From: an uncultured Pelagibacteraceae bacterium
GTDB taxonomy: Bacteria; Pseudomonadota; Alphaproteobacteria; Pelagibacterales; Pelagibacteraceae
NCBI GenBank assembly: GCA_902555065.1
Contig: CACDQQ010000003.1
Coordinates: forward strand, 1 to 64,000
Length of the DNA: 64,000 bases
Direction of reading: 5' to 3'
Position 1 is the first letter of the stretch. Each line of letters starts with the position of its first letter. Shown here piece after piece: positions 63,670 through 64,000 of this stretch. Below the pieces are notes generated by a model. That model was given only the letters and a program-made list of their open reading frames with translations. It made no database searches and was not told the DNA's origin. Made by a program: the position numbers and the translations under genes.

Positions 63670-64000
63670 AATAATTTTAAAGTATATTAAAGATATATCA
63701 GTAGAAATTCCTAATGCAGAAACATATGTCTTAAGCAGAGAATATATTACTAAATATACATTAGGAATAAACATAACAACTAATCCATTAAAAAATGAGA
63801 TGATAGAAATAATTACAAAAATTAACTATAAAGATACGAGTAAAAATAAAAAAAAATCATACTTTGAATTATCTTTTGCTACAGTAATAAAATTAAAGGA
63901 TAAAAATTTAAATAAAGAAGATTTAGAAAAAGTCATACTTTGTGAAGTACAAAATGACATATACCCAGAACTAGAAAAGAGTTTTTTGAGGATTATAAAA
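63653..64000 (+). CDS. secB: Protein-export chaperone SecB, 3' end cut by window
   Basis: 116 residues are visible from the ATG at 63653 (a second ATG three bases earlier is equally possible). SecB pattern: YIKDISVEIPNAE near the start (the Y-x-K-D-x-S-x-E-x-P motif), FELSFATVIKL, and a divergent rest. SecB holds preproteins for SecA. The fxsA-secB neighbourhood agrees with the alphaproteobacterial secB-fxsA-timA block. Confidence 0.88.
   Translation, partial: MTKKYEIILKYIKDISVEIPNAETYVLSREYITKYTLGINITTNPLKNEMIEIITKINYKDTSKNKKKSYFELSFATVIKLKDKNLNKEDLEKVILCEVQNDIYPELEKSFLRIIK

Noticed and set aside
1-64000. CRISPR arrays, insertion sequences, phage genes, integrase or attachment sites
   Set aside because: No regularly spaced direct repeats, transposase or integrase motifs were seen; the only tRNA has no duplicated end nearby.

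Overview
The window looks like part of a streamlined, very AT-rich marine alphaproteobacterial genome of the SAR11/Pelagibacterales type. Evidence read from the sequence: A/T-dominated codon use and lysine/asparagine/isoleucine-rich proteins; intergenic gaps that are mostly under 100 bp and never exceed 300 bp; many overlapping or butt-joined genes; alphaproteobacterial families (DUF2794, Tim44-like TimA, IalB-like protein, DUF4212 plus VC_2705-type symporter, YggT-like proteins); and the alphaproteobacterial neighbourhood secB-fxsA-timA-smr-hslUV-his. The taxonomic call is an inference. No insertion sequence, phage, integrase or CRISPR array was seen.

Layout. 1-4.5 kb (minus): a cut PagL-like gene and the cytochrome c maturation run ccmC-D-E-F-G-H, preceded by a candidate structured RNA and hspQ. 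5-8.3 kb: yciB, DUF2794, Bax-inhibitor-1 protein, Tas-like aldo/keto reductase and an IalB-like exported protein. 8.3-15.8 kb: argG broken by an extra base in an A8 run, then a light/flavin neighbourhood (a FAD-domain-only photolyase relative, and a photolyase-related protein coupled to a 42-aa DUF2256 zinc-ribbon gene), an acidic 27-residue-repeat beta-helix protein, an SDR without its catalytic Tyr and a PQQ-type sugar dehydrogenase. 15.8-20.6 kb: MBL hydrolase, then tesA and ybbA-ybbP, whose divergent start codons share the same CATG.

20.6-34.3 kb: two TPR/O-GlcNAc-transferase-like proteins flank folD, yggT, mscS, hemD, hemC and tsaD. They are followed by the most unusual patch: two MORN-repeat secreted proteins ending in poly-Gly-Cys, a GDS-motif (SGNH-like) protein with no ordinary start codon, a ferritin-like protein, a NodU-type carbamoyltransferase and a 53-aa DUF5989-like membrane peptide. 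34.3-40 kb: EVE protein, acs with a poly-lysine leader, and a strongly translated DUF4212/sodium symporter pair that carries an EF-hand loop and ends in the only clear GC-rich terminator. 40-51 kb: rpe-heparinase-purH, phhB, tRNA-Gly(GCC), FkbM methyltransferase, LON-domain protein, UbiH-like hydroxylase, ftsK-lolA, GNAT, HIT and a lone prepilin.

51-64 kb: a complete TRAP transporter (dctP-Q-M) with two glycosyltransferase-type genes behind it; a minus-strand histidine block (hisB, hisH, an embedded FkbM gene, hisA, hisF, hisE, a 47-aa membrane peptide); then hslV-hslU, an Smr protein, a Tim44-like protein, fxsA and the 5' part of secB. hspQ and hslVU carry matching candidate heat-shock (RpoH-type) promoters only 7-8 nt from their start codons. 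Together the genes cover respiration assembly, tetrapyrrole, folate, purine and histidine synthesis, proteostasis and substrate uptake, with surface-modification genes scattered between.
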